Shown piece after piece: positions 42,601 through 49,792 of a stretch of DNA of 64,000 bases. The translations under genes were made by a program, and so were the position numbers. The DNA is from Verrucomicrobiota bacterium (GTDB lineage Bacteria > Verrucomicrobiota > Verrucomicrobiia > Limisphaerales > JACRJZ01): the NCBI GenBank assembly GCA_016219875.1, contig JACRJZ010000151.1, positions 1 to 64,000 of the forward strand. The letters run 5' to 3'. Each line of letters opens with the position of its first letter. The stretch's first letter is position 1. The notes under the pieces were generated by a model. It was given only the letters and a program-made list of their open reading frames with translations, made no database searches and was not told where the DNA came from.

Positions 42601-43918
42601 TGCCGTTGACGTTCAGGGGCACACTCGACCGGAACCAGGCCGCCACGGAGAAGCGATTCGCCAGGTTGGCGCCGATGGAAGCGCTGTGCGGCACATCGAC
42701 GTAGTTGGAGATGGCCCGGTTGAAGGCCAGCGCGCCGTTGAGATCGCTCGGCACCCATTGCGAATCATCGCCCACGTAGTTGAAGAGGGTTCCGTCGTTG
42801 TGGTTGGTGGTCGCGTCGAAAGCCGTCAGGCCCGTGGTTTCATCGAAGTGCCAGAACGCTTGCAGACCGTAGTTCACGTTGGTGGCGCCAAGCACCGTCA
42901 GCACCGCGGGATTGCTGTTGGTCGAACCTTCCGGGTTGGAGACGACGACGGAGTAGTTGCCAGCCTGGGCCAGCGTCACGTTGGTCAGCAGCAACACCGC
43001 ACTGTTGGGCGCCGATAAGGACTGGCCATCCTTCCGCCAATCGTAGCTCAGCGGCAACGCCCCGTTCGCTTCCACGGTGAACTGGGCGTTGACGCCCTCA
43101 TACACGGTCACGGAGGCGGGTTGCGTGGCAATCACGGGCGGACCGCTGGCCACGGGACCGGCCACGCTGGCCCAATCGCGGGCGAGGCGGATTTCGTCCA
43201 CTTCCAGTGGCAGGTCGGAGAAGTTGCGGACTTGCAGATTGGTCAGGATCACGCCGCTCCCGCCGCTGGCCGCCGCCTGCCAGGAAAGCGGCTCGGCCGC
43301 CGGCACCGTCTGGCCCGCCCGGTACACGTTCAGATAGACCTGGTCGGCGGCCGTACTGTGCGTGAGCATTTTGGCCACGACGAAGACGGTTTCGTCGTTC
43401 GGAAAGACGTTCGACACGACGGCGATGTTGGCCGCGTTGTTATCGGCCACGCCCACGATCGCGTCCGCGGCGTTGGTCGCGCCGAAATGCCAGCGGACGT
43501 TGCCGTTGATGTCGCGGAATTCAAATTTGAAATTGCCCTGCCGCTTGACCAAGGCGCTGAAGAAGTAGTTGCTCCCTTCGGTCCCCAGCGGGATCGATGT
43601 GCCCAGTTGCCGCAGCGCCTCGCCGTTCACACTGAAGACGACACGGCTGCCCACGACCGTGTGAGAGACGGTCACCGGGAACGCCAGGCTGACGCCGTCG
43701 TTGGACAGCGGGGTGTCGGCGTCCGGGTCCTGCCAAGCGTTGGCGCCCCAGCCGGTGCCGCCGGCTTGGCCGCCCAAGGCAGCGCCGGCGTAGTCGAAGC
43801 CGTCATATTCGAGCAACTGGGCGGGCGCGAGCGTCGCGCCGCCCAAACACAGAGCGAGCACCGCCGTCCATAGGGTGCGGCCCGAGGCGAAACGAACAGG
43901 AGTCATGTGCGGATTCAT
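39632..43918 (-). CDS. Giant secreted LamG/Ig repeat protein
   Basis: A 1428-aa exported protein. A signal peptide (WTAVLALCLGGATLAPAQ) is followed by a beta-rich N-terminal region to about 260. Three similar units then each combine an Ig-like domain (for example VTVYEGVNAQFTVEANGALP, QTRYAGGSAVLQVRARGEQP, SATRYVGSAVDFFVNATGKR) and a LamG/concanavalin-like domain (opening GLQAFWHFDETTG, GREAIWSFEDSTG, GLVAYWPFDEASG). The C-terminus (FSEDFETGVTGWTHGGAEDS to GWYIDDVKLLPE) resembles a MAM/immune-inhibitor-A-like sandwich. This suggests extracellular carbohydrate or protein binding. The start could also be the ATG at 43906. It precedes a pseudopilin gene on the same strand by 75 bp. Confidence 0.85.
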   Translation of the reverse strand: MNPHMTPVRFASGRTLWTAVLALCLGGATLAPAQLLEYDGFDYAGAALGGQAGGTGWGANAWQDPDADTPLSNDGVSLAFPVTVSHTVVGSRVVFSVNGEALRQLGTSIPLGTEGSNYFFSALVKRQGNFKFEFRDINGNVRWHFGATNAADAIVGVADNNAANIAVVSNVFPNDETVFVVAKMLTHSTAADQVYLNVYRAGQTVPAAEPLSWQAAASGGSGVILTNLQVRNFSDLPLEVDEIRLARDWASVAGPVASGPPVIATQPASVTVYEGVNAQFTVEANGALPLSYDWRKDGQSLSAPNSAVLLLTNVTLAQAGNYSVVVSNPEGSTNSNPAVLTVLGATNVNYGLQAFWHFDETTGLTAFDATTNHNDGTLFNYVGDDSQWVPSDLNGALAFNRAISNYVDVPHSASIGANLANRFSVAAWFRSSVPLNVNGNTYRLLEKENTFFLLQGNGDANGLGVGGMNLLVKKAAANLGVGIGQALEANRWYHIAGTFDGEAIRIYLDGELKGTRAVAAPVDTTTLPLRIGSDYAAANAGSRFDGRIDEVGIWERALSLFEIKQLAGQSGPPTILEQPQSQTRYAGGSAVLQVRARGEQPLHYLWLKGTNEIRAATSNVLTLVNVQPADAGEYRCRMANDQGELLSDPATLTVTPVTGINDGREAIWSFEDSTGFTAAETSGHGRDGQLVDYLDPDSQWGPGAVGDALSFDGQSNRVVAANSASLNLGSDATFAFWIRPTSYGTLTFAGTYYLNTGRILRKGTHFDLETVDDPGTVRATLRANGIPAPQQNILQLNEWQHFAVVFSGGTVSFYRNGFRIGDPVPGNLGAANTNVVVLGKSDESATLTNLFAGAMDEVGVWARTLSEAEILELAGRDVAGPPVIVAQPQSATRYVGSAVDFFVNATGKRPVTYQWQHDGASILDSNTNKLVLTNLTLADAGQYTVTVQNDLGSQVSAPPAVLTVLEVTNLTVGLVAYWPFDEASGTTASDATGRGHHAAIQNGAASGTVGMIGNSLNFDGTDDFAIVPHAADLNLDGQATISVWINPRTMTFIGDRGRIVRKDINFDFTLYSAGSRFMLYGLNKAEYLAPPNSITTNEWQHLAIVAKDGTIQFFKNGRALADPMPGLLGPGITNDLIIGNFGPNLSIVRLFNGYMDDLGMWDRALTPEEIDGIYQNGLVGKPLNEPFTPFRIREVSFPTPSQVRLLFSSPYTGRQILVQRKGQLEALDWTEQTAVTFTDLGGGLSEAVFDKAAGDTAFYRLAVLAQSAIFSEDFETGVTGWTHGGAEDSWQIGVPVNGPGQAVSGTQVAATSLTGSPAPYSDCYLRSPVINLTGVSRATLTFQQWRDIYPDTTFHGAIVNALDAAGTTVLQQLSLEAGATTGYELRTLPLPPQLLGRSIVLEFRLYTDAQVLPTEEGWYIDDVKLLPE

Positions 43919-43993
43919 GGAGTTGTGGGGTTGAGGTTGAGTGCTGACGGGAGAAACGGAAAGCGTGGGTTCGCGGCAGGGTCAGGCGGAGAC

Positions 43994-44752
43994 TCAAGGG
44001 TTCTCATCGCCGCCATGCATGAACACATGCGAACTGCCGAAGATGAGCTTGGGATACCGGATCCACGGATCCATGGCCTTGACCCATTCGGCATGGCCGT
44101 CGAGAAAGCCTTGGTTGGCGCCGGCCGGCGCTCCCTTGTTGTAGTGGTTCGCGCCGTGCATGTCAGGATTCGGATCGCCCGGCCGCCCCCACGAGCCGTT
44201 CAACTTGCGCACCAGATCGGCGAACAACACCGTGTAGTAAGGCTGGTCAGTGACCCGCTGGGCGAAGGCGGTCCGGCCCGCGGGCACCACGCGCTGGAGG
44301 GCCGAGTTGTTCTGGTAGGTCGGCTCCCCGGCAAAATAGAGATAGCCCATCACCGTGAACTGGCCGCCGGGCCATTCCCAGAAATCGTCCCGGTTCCAAC
44401 TCAGATTGGACGGGCAGTAAAACACCTGGCGAGGAAGGTTGTAGTTGGTGTTGAATGTCTCACGGAAGCTTCGGCTCACCCAGTAGGGCGCTGAGGTGGG
44501 GGTGCTGCCGCCGCCGCGGGCCAGGGCGTTTTCATTGTCATCGGCGTAGAGCAGCGCCGCGAGGGTCCACTGCTTGATGTCGTTCATGCAACTGATCCGC
44601 TTGGCCCTTTCCTTGGCACTCGCCAGCGCCGGCAGCAGCAGCGCCGCCAAAATGGCGATGATGGCAATCACCACCAGCAATTCGATCAGAGTGAATCCCC
44701 TGCGGGTCCGCCGCCCGCCCTTCGCCCCGGTTGTCCATTGCGTCGTCTTCAT
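43994..44752 (-). CDS. Pseudopilin-like protein with H-x9-DG-type C-terminus
   Basis: Started at the ATG at 44752 (MKTTQWTTGAKGG), this gives 252 aa. The type IV prepilin motif RRGFTLIELLVVIAIIAILA is cleaved before Phe by a prepilin peptidase. The long C-terminal domain has ISCMNDIKQWTLAALLYADD and FLDGHAEW, the H-x9-DG-type end of the DUF1559 pseudopilins abundant in Planctomycetota and Verrucomicrobiota. It may be a pilus-like or secreted surface protein. It lies upstream of the LamG gene and next to the T2SS-linked regulators, so the two could be co-expressed. Confidence 0.88.
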   Translation of the reverse strand: MKTTQWTTGAKGGRRTRRGFTLIELLVVIAIIAILAALLLPALASAKERAKRISCMNDIKQWTLAALLYADDNENALARGGGSTPTSAPYWVSRSFRETFNTNYNLPRQVFYCPSNLSWNRDDFWEWPGGQFTVMGYLYFAGEPTYQNNSALQRVVPAGRTAFAQRVTDQPYYTVLFADLVRKLNGSWGRPGDPNPDMHGANHYNKGAPAGANQGFLDGHAEWVKAMDPWIRYPKLIFGSSHVFMHGGDENP

Positions 44753-45143
44753 GGTCTGTGTCGTGTTGGAGAAAGTTTCGGTCGTCAACCGGTTCACTGC
44801 CCTTCAAAGGGCCGCGGGGATGGCGTTACGCCCGTTGCTCCCAAAGCACGCCACGCCGCCGGGTGGCCTACCTGGTCGAGGTCAGAGCCGCGCGGGAGCG
44901 GTCGGTTGTGGCGTTGATACATGCGATGGATGCTACCATGCGAACCGGGCCGAACAACTAGACTTCACGGCTTTATTCTTAGAATTCACGGCGTCGGAGA
45001 GCGCCCGCCACATGAGCTTCTTTCAGAACGGTAGCCGCCGACGTGAGGAGGCTCTGTTTCCATTGGAGTTTGAGCCTCCTCACGTCGGCGGCTACGGGGT
45101 TTTGACATCGCCTCACCTGCCGGCGCTTTTGCGCGGAGCCGCG
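44753..45143. other. Intergenic stretch with family 2 palindrome
   Basis: The 391 bp between the NtrC-type gene and the pseudopilin gene contain no supported gene. The palindrome at 45021-45107 takes the end near the regulator. The rest (44753-45020) contains no identifiable promoter motif; a sigma-54 GG-GC pair with correct spacing was looked for and not found. Confidence 0.5.
45021..45107. repeat. Family 2 palindromic element, compact copy
   Basis: The left arm starts TTTCAGAACGGTAGCCGCCG (45021) and the right arm ends CTACGGGGTTTTGACA (45107). The arms are close to perfect inverted repeats over about 30 bp (GTAGCCGCCGACGTGAGGAG against CTCCTCACGTCGGCGGCTAC), with only a short loop. It lies just downstream of the NtrC-type regulator stop. 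Confidence 0.85.
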
Positions 45144-46523
45144 TCAGGACGGATCGACCGCGTACCCCGCCTCGCGGAAGCGCTGCAGCTTGTAGAGGAG
45201 CGCGCGCCGGCTGATGCCGAGGGCCTTCGCGGTTTCGGTCCGGTTGAAGGCATGCTTGCGCAGCGAGTGGAAGATGGCCTCGCGTTCGATCTCCTCCAAC
45301 CGCTGTGCGTCTGCCGCCTCCGCGCCGGGCTGCGGAGGCTGGTCCGCCGCGGCACGCACGCGGGTGGGGAGGTGTTCCGGCAGGATGAGTTCGCCGCGTG
45401 ACAGCAGGGCCGCGCGTTCCATGGCGTTGCGAAGTTCGCGCACGTTGCCGGGCCACGCGTAGCGCGCCAGACAGTCGGCCACGGACGAAGAGAACCGCGC
45501 TTTGCCCTGCGTGAACTCCGCCATGAAGCAACTGGCCAGCGGCAGGATGTCCTCCGGACGCTCCCGCAACGACGGAATGTTCAGCTCCACCACGTTCAGC
45601 CGGTAGAAAAGGTCTTCGCGGAAGCGGCCCGCCTTGACCTGCTCTTCCAGATTGGTGTTGGTGGCGGCGAGGATGCGGGCATCGGTCTGGTTTTCCCGGC
45701 TGGAGCCGACGCGATGAAAGCAGCCGTTCTGGGTCACGCGCAGCAGCTTGGCCTGAAGCTGCGGGGACATCTCCGCGATTTCGTCGAGCAGGATGGTGCC
45801 GCCGTTGGCCTGCTCAAAGCGTCCGATCCGCTGGGCCACGGCCCCCGTGAACGCGCCCTTCTCGTGGCCGAACAGTTCGCTCTCCAGCAGCGTCTCCGGG
45901 ATGGCGGCGCAATTCACCTTCACCAGCGGCCCCGCGGCGCGCGGACTCCAGGCATGGAGCACGTCCGCCAGCACTTCCTTGCCGACGCCGCTCTCGCCGG
46001 TGATCAACACGCGGCTCTCCGACGCGGCGATGAGCGACGCATCGCGGAACAAGGCGAGCATGAGCGGGCTGTGGGCCACGACGTGGGCGGGCAGGCGTTT
46101 GTTGTCGCTGAACTTGGGCGGACCGGACTCCTTCAAGCCGGTGGCTTGCTGGACGCTCAGGAGCAATTCGTCGAGGTCGATCGGCTTGCTGAGGTAGTTC
46201 ACCGCGCCATCGCGCATGGCCACGACGGCATCGCGGATGTTGGTGTAGGCGGTGACAAGCAGGACGGGCAGCACAGCGTGCTCCTTGCGGGCGCGCCGCA
46301 ACGTCTCCAGACCGGAGATGCCCGGCATCCGCACGTCGGAGATCATCATGCTGAAGTCCTGTTGGCGGAGAAGGTCCAGCGCGGTTTCGCCGGACGGCAC
46401 GGGCACGGTGTCGAAGCCCTGGCTGCGCAGAAACGAATCCAGCAAGCTGCGCTGCCCGGCGTCGTCATCGACGATCAAGATGCGCGGGGCTGGCGGAAGG
46501 GTCTTGCGAGCGTCAGACGGCAT
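45144..46523 (-). CDS. NtrC-family sigma-54 response regulator
   Basis: Started at the ATG at 46523, this is 459 aa. The receiver has LIVDDDAGQRSLL, phospho-acceptor in MISDVRMPGISG and a KPID Lys. The AAA+ domain has GESGVGKEVLADVLH (Walker A), the GAFTGA sigma-54 contact loop in GHEKGAFTGAV, and Walker B in GTILLDEI. The C-terminal Fis-type HTH has RTETAKALGISRRALLYKLQ. It should activate sigma-54 promoters. The upstream kinase gene (46857-48359) is its probable partner, 333 bp away on the same strand. Its place behind the T2SS operon suggests it controls it, but no site was seen. Confidence 0.93.
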   Translation of the reverse strand: MPSDARKTLPPAPRILIVDDDAGQRSLLDSFLRSQGFDTVPVPSGETALDLLRQQDFSMMISDVRMPGISGLETLRRARKEHAVLPVLLVTAYTNIRDAVVAMRDGAVNYLSKPIDLDELLLSVQQATGLKESGPPKFSDNKRLPAHVVAHSPLMLALFRDASLIAASESRVLITGESGVGKEVLADVLHAWSPRAAGPLVKVNCAAIPETLLESELFGHEKGAFTGAVAQRIGRFEQANGGTILLDEIAEMSPQLQAKLLRVTQNGCFHRVGSSRENQTDARILAATNTNLEEQVKAGRFREDLFYRLNVVELNIPSLRERPEDILPLASCFMAEFTQGKARFSSSVADCLARYAWPGNVRELRNAMERAALLSRGELILPEHLPTRVRAAADQPPQPGAEAADAQRLEEIEREAIFHSLRKHAFNRTETAKALGISRRALLYKLQRFREAGYAVDPS

Positions 46524-46856
46524 ACGCCCGAATGTACCAATTCCGAAGCGCGTGCCAATGGGATTTCCCGACCGTGGCGGCCTCAATCAGACGGCCAGAA
46601 AACAGGGTCACAGGCGCAACGAGAATGACGTCTGTCCGCTGCCCGACGGGATCGGGTCGGACAAGGGCGATATGTCCTCCAGCCCCGCACCGGCGAGTTC
46701 GGGGATAACGACAAGTGGTTTGACAAGGTCGAAGGCCCGCTGGGCGATGCGTTTCATCGCGCCGCGCGGGAATTGGGTTTGCCGGAGGATGCGCGCCTCA
46801 AATACGAGGCCTCCGCCACCGCCCAGGAAATCCACGCCGGAGCCTTGGCCGTGCCG
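46524..46856 (+). other. Intergenic stretch with an unassigned coding-like segment
   Basis: On the plus strand, from about 46660 to 46860, one frame spells RTGEFGDNDKWFDKVEGPLG, then DAFHRAARELGLPEDARLKY, which looks like ordinary protein rather than a shadow of neighbours. Upstream the frame lacks a start, and downstream it runs into the antisense of the kinase gene. It could be a fragment of an unidentified gene. The remainder holds nothing recognisable. Confidence 0.35.
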
Positions 46857-48359
46857 TCACGCGAGCTTCAAGTGGCTCATGCGGAACACGGCACCCCGCG
46901 GCTCGTTGGGCAGGCATTCGATTTCCCAGCCGTGGGCCAGCACGATTTGCTGAACGACGGCCAGCCCCAGACCGGTGCCCTTCTGGTTGGTGGTGACGTA
47001 GGGCTTGAAGATTTCCTTGCGCCGCTCCGGCGGAACACCGGGTCCGTTGTCGCGGATTTCCAGAGTGGCTTCCGTCGGCGCGGACTTTTGCAGGAAGACC
47101 TCGATCTCTCCCGCCGGCTCGACCGCCTGGATGGCGTTGAGGAGCAAATTGAAGAGGGCTTGCCGGAGCAGTTGTTCATCGGCCTCGATGGTGACGGCTT
47201 CCTTGGCGACCTGCAACCGGATGTTCTTCTCTTCGAGGTCGCAGTTCAATGCGCGGACGACTTCGCCCACCACCTGGCCCAGCGCCAGCGGCGTGCGCCG
47301 GACTTCGCGCGGCCGCGAGTAATTGATGAACTCGTTCAACTGCGCGGTCACGCGGTCGGCTTCATCGACGATCTCGCGCGACTTCTTCCGCACCTCGGGC
47401 GGCGCTTCCTCCTGCTTCGAGATCATCTGCGCCAAGCCCCGGATGATGTTGAGCGGATTGCGCGTCTCGTGGGCCAGACCGGCGGCGGCGAGATTCATCT
47501 CCTTGAGGTGCGTGGTCACTTCGCTGGCACGAACCAGGCGAATCTGGAGGTCGGAGGACTTGGCCTGGTTGCGCCACGCCACGCCCAGGCCAATGACCGA
47601 GACGCTGGCGAACAGGCCGATGATGGAGCGCAGCCAGAAATCCTGCCGCGCCACCGCCCGCAACGGCGCGGTGGACATGACCACCACGAAGCTATGCACG
47701 CCTTGTTTCTGGAGCACCGACTTGAATTCCTCTTCGCTCATCCAAAACGGGCGCGAGAAGCGCGGGCGTCCATCCGGCGAGCCACGGCGCCGGCCCCAGC
47801 CTCTGCCGGGCGGCGGCGCGCCAGGCCCGTCCGTGTCGTTCGTGGAACGCGGCGAAGGCCCAAAGTCCGAGTTGGTGCCGGGCGGACGTTCGATGTCAAA
47901 GGGCGGAAACATATCTTGCCGCGACAGGACGATGGGCGGATTCGTCCGCTCCAGGTCGGAAGTGACGTTGGTGCCCAGGGCCACGAGGTTCATCACCGCC
48001 ACGCTCTGATCGCCCCAGGATTCGGCGGGCCGGACGCCGCCTTTGGGTTGGGGATCAACGAGGACGCCGGCGGACACCACGACTTCACCAGCTTCGTTCA
48101 AGAGCGCCACGCCCTCGACTTCGCCGGGGTGAACCAAGTCTGCCAGGGCTGCTTCCAGCCGCTCCTTGGTGATGACGCCGCCGAAGTGCCGCTGCGAGCG
48201 GAGCACGATGCCCAGCGCGGTGGAGACGTACCGCGCGCGGTAGATCAGGCCCGCCCGCGCCGCTTCCTTGACGCGAAAATGTTCCGCCACCAGCCAGCCC
48301 ATCAGCACGACCCAGGCGGTCAGCAGCGCGGCGAAGATCAATAAATTGCGGCGGTTCAT
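46857..48359 (-). CDS. Membrane sensor histidine kinase
   Basis: This 500-aa kinase has two transmembrane segments, LLIFAALLTAWVVLMGWLVA near the N-terminus and SIIGLFASVSVIGLGVAW near 260, bracketing a large extracytoplasmic sensor with a Pro/Gly-rich stretch (GPGAPPPGRGWGRRRGSPDG). Cytoplasmic HisKA has the acceptor His in AAAGLAHETRNPLNIIRGLA; the HATPase domain has LLNAIQAV, IRDNGPGVP and GTGLGLAVVQQIVLAHG. It is encoded just downstream of the secretin C-domain gene, 35 bp away, and pairs with the NtrC-type regulator. Confidence 0.92.
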   Translation of the reverse strand: MNRRNLLIFAALLTAWVVLMGWLVAEHFRVKEAARAGLIYRARYVSTALGIVLRSQRHFGGVITKERLEAALADLVHPGEVEGVALLNEAGEVVVSAGVLVDPQPKGGVRPAESWGDQSVAVMNLVALGTNVTSDLERTNPPIVLSRQDMFPPFDIERPPGTNSDFGPSPRSTNDTDGPGAPPPGRGWGRRRGSPDGRPRFSRPFWMSEEEFKSVLQKQGVHSFVVVMSTAPLRAVARQDFWLRSIIGLFASVSVIGLGVAWRNQAKSSDLQIRLVRASEVTTHLKEMNLAAAGLAHETRNPLNIIRGLAQMISKQEEAPPEVRKKSREIVDEADRVTAQLNEFINYSRPREVRRTPLALGQVVGEVVRALNCDLEEKNIRLQVAKEAVTIEADEQLLRQALFNLLLNAIQAVEPAGEIEVFLQKSAPTEATLEIRDNGPGVPPERRKEIFKPYVTTNQKGTGLGLAVVQQIVLAHGWEIECLPNEPRGAVFRMSHLKLA

Positions 48360-48394
48360 TTCAGGGCGCGCTCCAACTCAGGGCGCGTTCACCT

Positions 48395-49738
48395 TCACCA
48401 CTTCTTGCCGGAGGCATCCAACTCACCCAGTTTCTGCTGGTTCGCAGCGCGCGCGGCGGCTTCCTGCTCTGGCGTCAGGCCAGTGCTTGCGGCCGCGCCC
48501 CGTTTGGTGGCGGGATGGTTCAAGCTGTTCCTCCTCCCGTCATCCGGGGCGGGAGCCGTGTTCTCGATCTTCGGCGGCAGCGTGTCCAGGAACTTGTTCA
48601 GCTCTTGTTCGGTGAAGGCATTGGGCGCGAACACATTCGCCTTCTCCCGTGTGGACAACGCAGCCAGTTGCGTCGGCGCCTGCACGATCTGGGGCGTGAG
48701 GAAGATGAGCAGTTCGGTCTTCGCATCGGTCGTGGTCTTGCGCTTGAACAACGCGCCCAGGCCGGGAATGTCGCCCAGCAGCGGAATCTTGCTTTCGGTC
48801 TGCGATTTCTGGTTCTGGATGAGGCCGCCGATGATCACGGTCTGGCCGTCGGGCGTCACCACCACGGTATCGGCAGAACGCTTGTCAATGAACGGGGCGT
48901 AGGCACCATGCACGATGTCGATCGGCGTCTTGTCGGTGGGGGAGACGGAAGAAATCTCCGGCGAGACGATCATTTCCACCATGCCGTCGGAGGTGATGAA
49001 CGGCGTGACGCGGAGGATGATGCCCACGTCCGTGTAGGTGATGCCGTTGATGGCGTTGCCGTACTGGTCGTAGCGGACGCTGGTGACGAGCGGGACGGTT
49101 TGGCCGACGACAATCGTGGCGGGCTGGTTGTTGCGCGCCAACACCGACGGGCGAGACAGTACTTTCGCCTTCCCGGCGCTGGCGATGGCTTTGAGGGTGA
49201 CTTGATAATCCTTCCCCAGAATCTGGTAAAGCCCGCCCGCTGCCGGCGAGGCTATCGCGCCGAGCTTGGCAAAATCCGCTAACGGCACGCTGTTCGTCAA
49301 GCCGCCCAGACCGAAGAGATTGCCGGCGGTGCCCGAGGTGGTACTGTCGAGGCCTTTCTTGACTCCGCCCTCGAAGCCGATGTCGGTGCCATCATTGTGC
49401 GTGACTTCCAGGAACACCACCTTGATCAGCACCTGCGGTTTGGGGCGGTCCAGGTTGGTGATCACCTGCGACACAAACTCGCTCGTCTCGTCGTCGGTGA
49501 TGACAATGATCCGGCGCGTTTCGGGATCGCTCGAGACGGTGGCGTCGCCGACCATGCTGTTATTGAGGTATTGGCGGCTGCCGCTACTGCTGCTGCTGCG
49601 GCCCGTGCCGCCAGTGCCGAAACCACCGGTGCCAAAGCCGCCGCGCTGTTGGGCGTGAGCGACCGTGGCCAAGCAAAGACAGACGCCCAGCGCGAGGCCG
49701 CTGAAGTTGCGCTGCCAGTGAGAAAATTGGAGGATCAT
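48395..49738 (-). CDS. gspD: Secretin C-domain protein (T2SS GspD-like)
   Basis: Started at the ATG at 49738, this is 447 aa with signal peptide WQRNFSGLALGVCLCLATVA. A Gly/Ser-rich stretch and one N3-like beta domain (YLNNSMVGDATVSSDPETRR) lead to the secretin beta-barrel: VLIKVVFLEVTHND, VLSRPSVLARNNQPATIVVG, PDGQTVIIGGLIQNQ and IPLLGDIPGLGALF. An AGAAAGG site lies upstream of the ATG. The usual four N-domains are absent and are supplied by the gene immediately upstream, so the pore is encoded in two pieces. In T2SS the secretin forms the outer membrane channel. Confidence 0.85.
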   Translation of the reverse strand: MILQFSHWQRNFSGLALGVCLCLATVAHAQQRGGFGTGGFGTGGTGRSSSSSGSRQYLNNSMVGDATVSSDPETRRIIVITDDETSEFVSQVITNLDRPKPQVLIKVVFLEVTHNDGTDIGFEGGVKKGLDSTTSGTAGNLFGLGGLTNSVPLADFAKLGAIASPAAGGLYQILGKDYQVTLKAIASAGKAKVLSRPSVLARNNQPATIVVGQTVPLVTSVRYDQYGNAINGITYTDVGIILRVTPFITSDGMVEMIVSPEISSVSPTDKTPIDIVHGAYAPFIDKRSADTVVVTPDGQTVIIGGLIQNQKSQTESKIPLLGDIPGLGALFKRKTTTDAKTELLIFLTPQIVQAPTQLAALSTREKANVFAPNAFTEQELNKFLDTLPPKIENTAPAPDDGRRNSLNHPATKRGAAASTGLTPEQEAAARAANQQKLGELDASGKKW

Positions 49739-49792
49739 GTTGGTTGGGACCTTTCTTCGTGCGTGAAGTGTTGGCATCGGATGACGTGCCTG

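Noticed and set aside
41168..43018. Long plus-strand frame opposite the LamG/Ig gene
   Set aside because: Repetitive antisense of the repeat protein with no motif. The minus-strand frame has a signal peptide and known folds.
46773..48344. 523-aa plus-strand frame opposite the histidine kinase
   Set aside because: Antisense of HisKA and HATPase motifs. Only the 5' part in the gap may be a fragment, noted separately.
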